From: Maribellus maritimus
GTDB taxonomy: Bacteria; Bacteroidota; Bacteroidia; Bacteroidales; Prolixibacteraceae
Direction: 5' to 3'
DNA: 64,000 nucleotides
Assembly (NCBI RefSeq): GCF_022267315.1
Contig: NZ_JAIKLE010000033.1
Location: 1 to 64,000 of the forward strand
Shown here: one piece after another, positions 61,762-64,000 of the stretch
Position numbering within the stretch: the first letter of the stretch is position 1
Layout: every line of letters begins with the position of its first letter
Translations under genes and position numbers: made by a program
The notes under the pieces: generated by a model
Database searches by the model: none
The model's input: only the letters and a program-made list of their open reading frames with translations
What the model was told of the DNA's origin: nothing

Positions 61762-62564
61762 TGATGAATAGCAAAGACGTTTGTATTGTAATTCCTGTAT
61801 ACAGAGATAAGATGTCGGAATCCGAAAGGCTTTCTTTTGACAGAACATTAAATGTTTTCAGTAAAAGGGAAATACGCCTGATTGGACCGAAACAATTAAA
61901 TGCTTATTTTGCGAAACTTTCTGAGCAACATGAAAATGTTTCGTTTACCGTTTTCCCGGACTTTTATTTCAAAAAGATTTCAGGCTACAATCGTTTGTTG
62001 ATGAGTTCTGATTTTTATCAAAAATTTTCTGACTTTGAATACATTCTAATTTGTCAACTCGATGTTTTTGTAATCAAAGATGAACTCGGCCTCTGGATTG
62101 AAAAAGGAAAAGATAATATAGGTGCCCCCATCTTTGAAGGTTATACGAAACCCTCATTGGAATTTAAAAAAGGAAATAACGGAGGTTTTTGTTTACGAAG
62201 GACAAAATCGTGCATAAAAGTTTTGTCGCAGATTCGAAATTATTATTCGCCTTTAACAGCTTTGTGGAAAATGGAAAGCAAGTTGAACTGGAGGTTATTT
62301 AGAGTAGTAAGAGATGGATTGATATACAATTATAAAACAAAAATATTAAAACCGATAATCAATGAAGATGTGTTTTGGTCTGTAATTGTCCCTGAAAGAT
62401 TTTCTTGGTTTAAGGCTTGTGAACCGGAAGAAGCAAAATATTTTGCATTTGATGCAAACCCTAAATATTTATTTCAGGAATGTAATTATCAGTATCCTAT
62501 GGCAATACATGCCTGGTTGAGATACGACAAACCTTTCACGATGGATTTGATAAATCAATTTTAA
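61761..62564 (+). CDS. DUF5672-family polysaccharide biosynthesis protein
   Basis: A 267-residue protein with DVCIVIPVYRDKMSESERLSFDRTL at the start, ICQLDVFVIKDELGLWIEKG in the middle and GGFCLRRTKSCIKVL near residue 142. This is the DUF5672 pattern, a GT-A-like family of presumed glycosyltransferases with an aspartate-rich metal site (QLDVF). It begins at the last base of the previous gene. Function is inferred from fold and position. Confidence 0.72.
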   Translation: MMNSKDVCIVIPVYRDKMSESERLSFDRTLNVFSKREIRLIGPKQLNAYFAKLSEQHENVSFTVFPDFYFKKISGYNRLLMSSDFYQKFSDFEYILICQLDVFVIKDELGLWIEKGKDNIGAPIFEGYTKPSLEFKKGNNGGFCLRRTKSCIKVLSQIRNYYSPLTALWKMESKLNWRLFRVVRDGLIYNYKTKILKPIINEDVFWSVIVPERFSWFKACEPEEAKYFAFDANPKYLFQECNYQYPMAIHAWLRYDKPFTMDLINQF

Positions 62565-62600
62565 ACAATTTTTCAGATCAAAATTTAAAAGTTTAAAGGA

Positions 62601-63380
62601 ATGGGAGTAGCAGAAAATATGACATTTGTAAATTCTGTATCAGGAGAATTGTCGTTTGTTGACACAATTGGATTTAATGTTTTTTCGGACGAACTATCCA
62701 AAATACCTATAAACTCCGGATCTAAAGTTATAAATACTATAAGCCCAAATTCATATGGGATATCAACAAAAGATCAAGATTTTAAGAATGCATTGAAGCA
62801 AACGGATTATTTGGTTTTGGATGGAGTATATTTTGCCTTTTCTTCATTGTTGTTGAAGGGTAAGAATATTAAACGCAACCAGGGCCCCGATGTGTTTTAC
62901 CATTTTATGTCGCGGCTGAACGAAAAAGGAGGAAAAGTGTTTTTTCTGGGCTCAACAGAAAATACACTTCAAAAAATCAGAGAGCGGACGAGAGATGAAT
63001 ATCCTAATTTGGTTGTGGAAACTTATTCACCGCCGTTTAAACCTGAATTTTCTAAAGAAGATAATCTTGAAATGGTTGCGCGAATAAATGCATTTCAGCC
63101 TGATATTCTTTTTGTTGGGATGACCTGCCCAAAGCAGGAAAAATGGACAGTTAAACACAAAAATGAGCTAAAGGCAGGTTTAATTGTTGCTATCGGAAAC
63201 GTATTTGATTGGTTTGCCGGAACACAAAAACCAATTCATCCTATCTGGTTTAAACTGAGAGTGGGATGGTTAGTAAGAATATTTATCAGACCCGAAATAT
63301 TTAGAAGAAATATAGGAAACCAAATGCTATTCTTTTGGCATGTAATATTAATTTTTTTGAAATTGAAGAAATATGATTAA
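62601..63380 (+). CDS. WecG/TagA/CpsF-family glycosyltransferase
   Basis: A 259-residue enzyme of the GT26 family. Typical marks are GPDVFYHFMSRLNEKGGKVFFLGSTENTLQKI, DILFVGMTCPKQEKW, AIGNVFDWFAGTQKPIHPIW and the C-terminal RRNIGNQMLFFWHVI tail. Members add the second sugar to the lipid-linked primer. It overlaps the next oxidoreductase gene by 8 bp and is the last complete gene of the window. Confidence 0.9.
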   Translation: MGVAENMTFVNSVSGELSFVDTIGFNVFSDELSKIPINSGSKVINTISPNSYGISTKDQDFKNALKQTDYLVLDGVYFAFSSLLLKGKNIKRNQGPDVFYHFMSRLNEKGGKVFFLGSTENTLQKIRERTRDEYPNLVVETYSPPFKPEFSKEDNLEMVARINAFQPDILFVGMTCPKQEKWTVKHKNELKAGLIVAIGNVFDWFAGTQKPIHPIWFKLRVGWLVRIFIRPEIFRRNIGNQMLFFWHVILIFLKLKKYD

Positions 63381-64000
63381 AGGAGCAATTACAGGCCTCG
63401 GAAAAATGGGGCTTTCGCATGCAGCTATTGTTGGAGCTCATCCAAAAGTTGACATGGTGGCTGTTTGCGATACATCTTCCCTGGTTTTAAATGCATTCAA
63501 TAAATTTAGCAAAGTAAAAACCTACACCGATCATCAAAAAATGATTGATGTAGAAAAACCCGACTTTGTGGTTATAGCAACTCCCACCAAATTTCACTTC
63601 CCGATGGTTAAATATGCGTTGGACAACGGAGTGCATGTGTTTTGCGAAAAGCCTTTTACGCTAACAGCTGAAGAAGGGAAAGAACTTACGGATTTGGCGG
63701 TTAAAAATAGCTTAGTAAACCAGATTGGTTTTCACAACCATTTTATTGGTACCTTCCGCGAATTAAAAAGGCTGCTTCAGGAAGATGTATTGGGAGAATT
63801 GGTTCATTTTAGCGGAGAAGCATACGGGCCTGTTGTAACCAAAGAAAAAGGATCTACATGGCGTTCCAACTCGGCAGAAGGCGGTGGTTGTCTTTACGAT
63901 TATGCTTCGCACGTTATTAATCTTATCCAGGAAATTATTGGAAGACCTGAGAAAATTCAGGGTACACTATTAAAAAGTATTTACTCAAAGGGAGTTGAAG
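63373..64000 (+). CDS. Gfo/Idh/MocA-family oxidoreductase (3' end outside window)
   Basis: Partial gene, 209 codons visible from ATG 63373 and open at the right edge. The Rossmann motif GLGKMGLSHAAIV, FVVIATPTKFHFPMVKYALDNGVHVFCEKPFTLTAEE with the EKP active-site lysine, and GGGCLYDYASHVINL are diagnostic of NAD(P)-dependent sugar dehydrogenases. It overlaps the WecG-like gene by 8 bp. It probably supplies a modified sugar nucleotide for the same polymer. Confidence 0.88.
   Translation, partial: MIKGAITGLGKMGLSHAAIVGAHPKVDMVAVCDTSSLVLNAFNKFSKVKTYTDHQKMIDVEKPDFVVIATPTKFHFPMVKYALDNGVHVFCEKPFTLTAEEGKELTDLAVKNSLVNQIGFHNHFIGTFRELKRLLQEDVLGELVHFSGEAYGPVVTKEKGSTWRSNSAEGGGCLYDYASHVINLIQEIIGRPEKIQGTLLKSIYSKGVE

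Noticed and set aside
1-64000. CRISPR array, rRNA operon or prophage structural genes
   Set aside because: Looked for regular short repeats with spacers, rRNA-like stretches and phage head/tail proteins; none seen.

Overview
The window looks like a chromosomal segment of a Bacteroidota bacterium, probably an anaerobic or facultative member of the Marinilabiliales/Prolixibacteraceae type (an inference; no 16S gene is present). The supporting signs are Bacteroidota-type TAnnTTTG -7 boxes upstream of many genes, conjugative-transposon Tra proteins, a type IX secretion sorting domain, a PorP/SprF-like barrel, a DUF2723 protein, an UpxY-type antiterminator and an HcpR/Hcp nitrosative-stress module.

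Bases 1-16768 are the right-hand part of an integrative conjugative element (ICE) inserted at the 3' end of a tRNA-Asn(GTT) gene. It begins with traJ (partial), traK, traL, traM and traN, followed by a terminator. Next come three small unknown genes on the minus strand and a gene-poor stretch carrying two degenerate ~130-bp repeats. Then comes a defence island. It opens with a type I Thoeris pair: thsB (TIR) and thsA (SIR2-SLOG), convergent and overlapping by 10 bp. The pair is bracketed by a perfect 25-bp inverted repeat and lies directly downstream of a XerC/D-type tyrosine recombinase, which makes it a candidate invertible defence module. After it is a compact, AT-rich seven-gene operon: DUF4160; DUF2442-XRE-ImmA/IrrE; DUF4186; radical SAM; wHTH-Rossmann transferase with DPPW; ASCH; P-loop kinase. 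It sits behind a perfect 17-bp-arm palindrome and matches no system I know. A CTn-type integrase and the tRNA-Asn gene close the element.

Bases 16900-40660 are ordinary chromosome. They carry a PfkB sugar/nucleoside kinase, a deoxynucleoside kinase, GH3, CvpA, DUF3667, tyrS, a Wzz-like protein with an O-antigen ligase, efp, DUF3108, tsaB, a NodU/CmcH carbamoyltransferase, DUF6427, purD, PLDc_N, DUF2723 and a PorP/SprF-like barrel. They end with the divergent hcpR-pgeF / ferredoxin-hcp pair. An FNR-type palindrome lies between the divergent genes, at a class II activator distance from a good -7 box.

Bases 41000-64000 are a surface-polysaccharide locus. A long AT-rich leader with repeated WTTAGAAT boxes precedes a lone IS3-OrfA-like helix-turn-helix gene and an UpxY antiterminator. 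Then come two sugar-1-phosphate cytidylyltransferases, an epimerase/dehydratase, an LhgO-like oxidase, two C-methyltransferases and a PIG-L deacetylase (branched-chain CDP-sugar synthesis). A T9SS cargo protein stands as its own transcription unit. It is followed by assembly genes: glycosyltransferases, Wzx flippase, pyruvyl transferase, acetyltransferase, Wzy polymerase, DUF5672, WecG/TagA and a partial Gfo/Idh/MocA oxidoreductase at the right edge.
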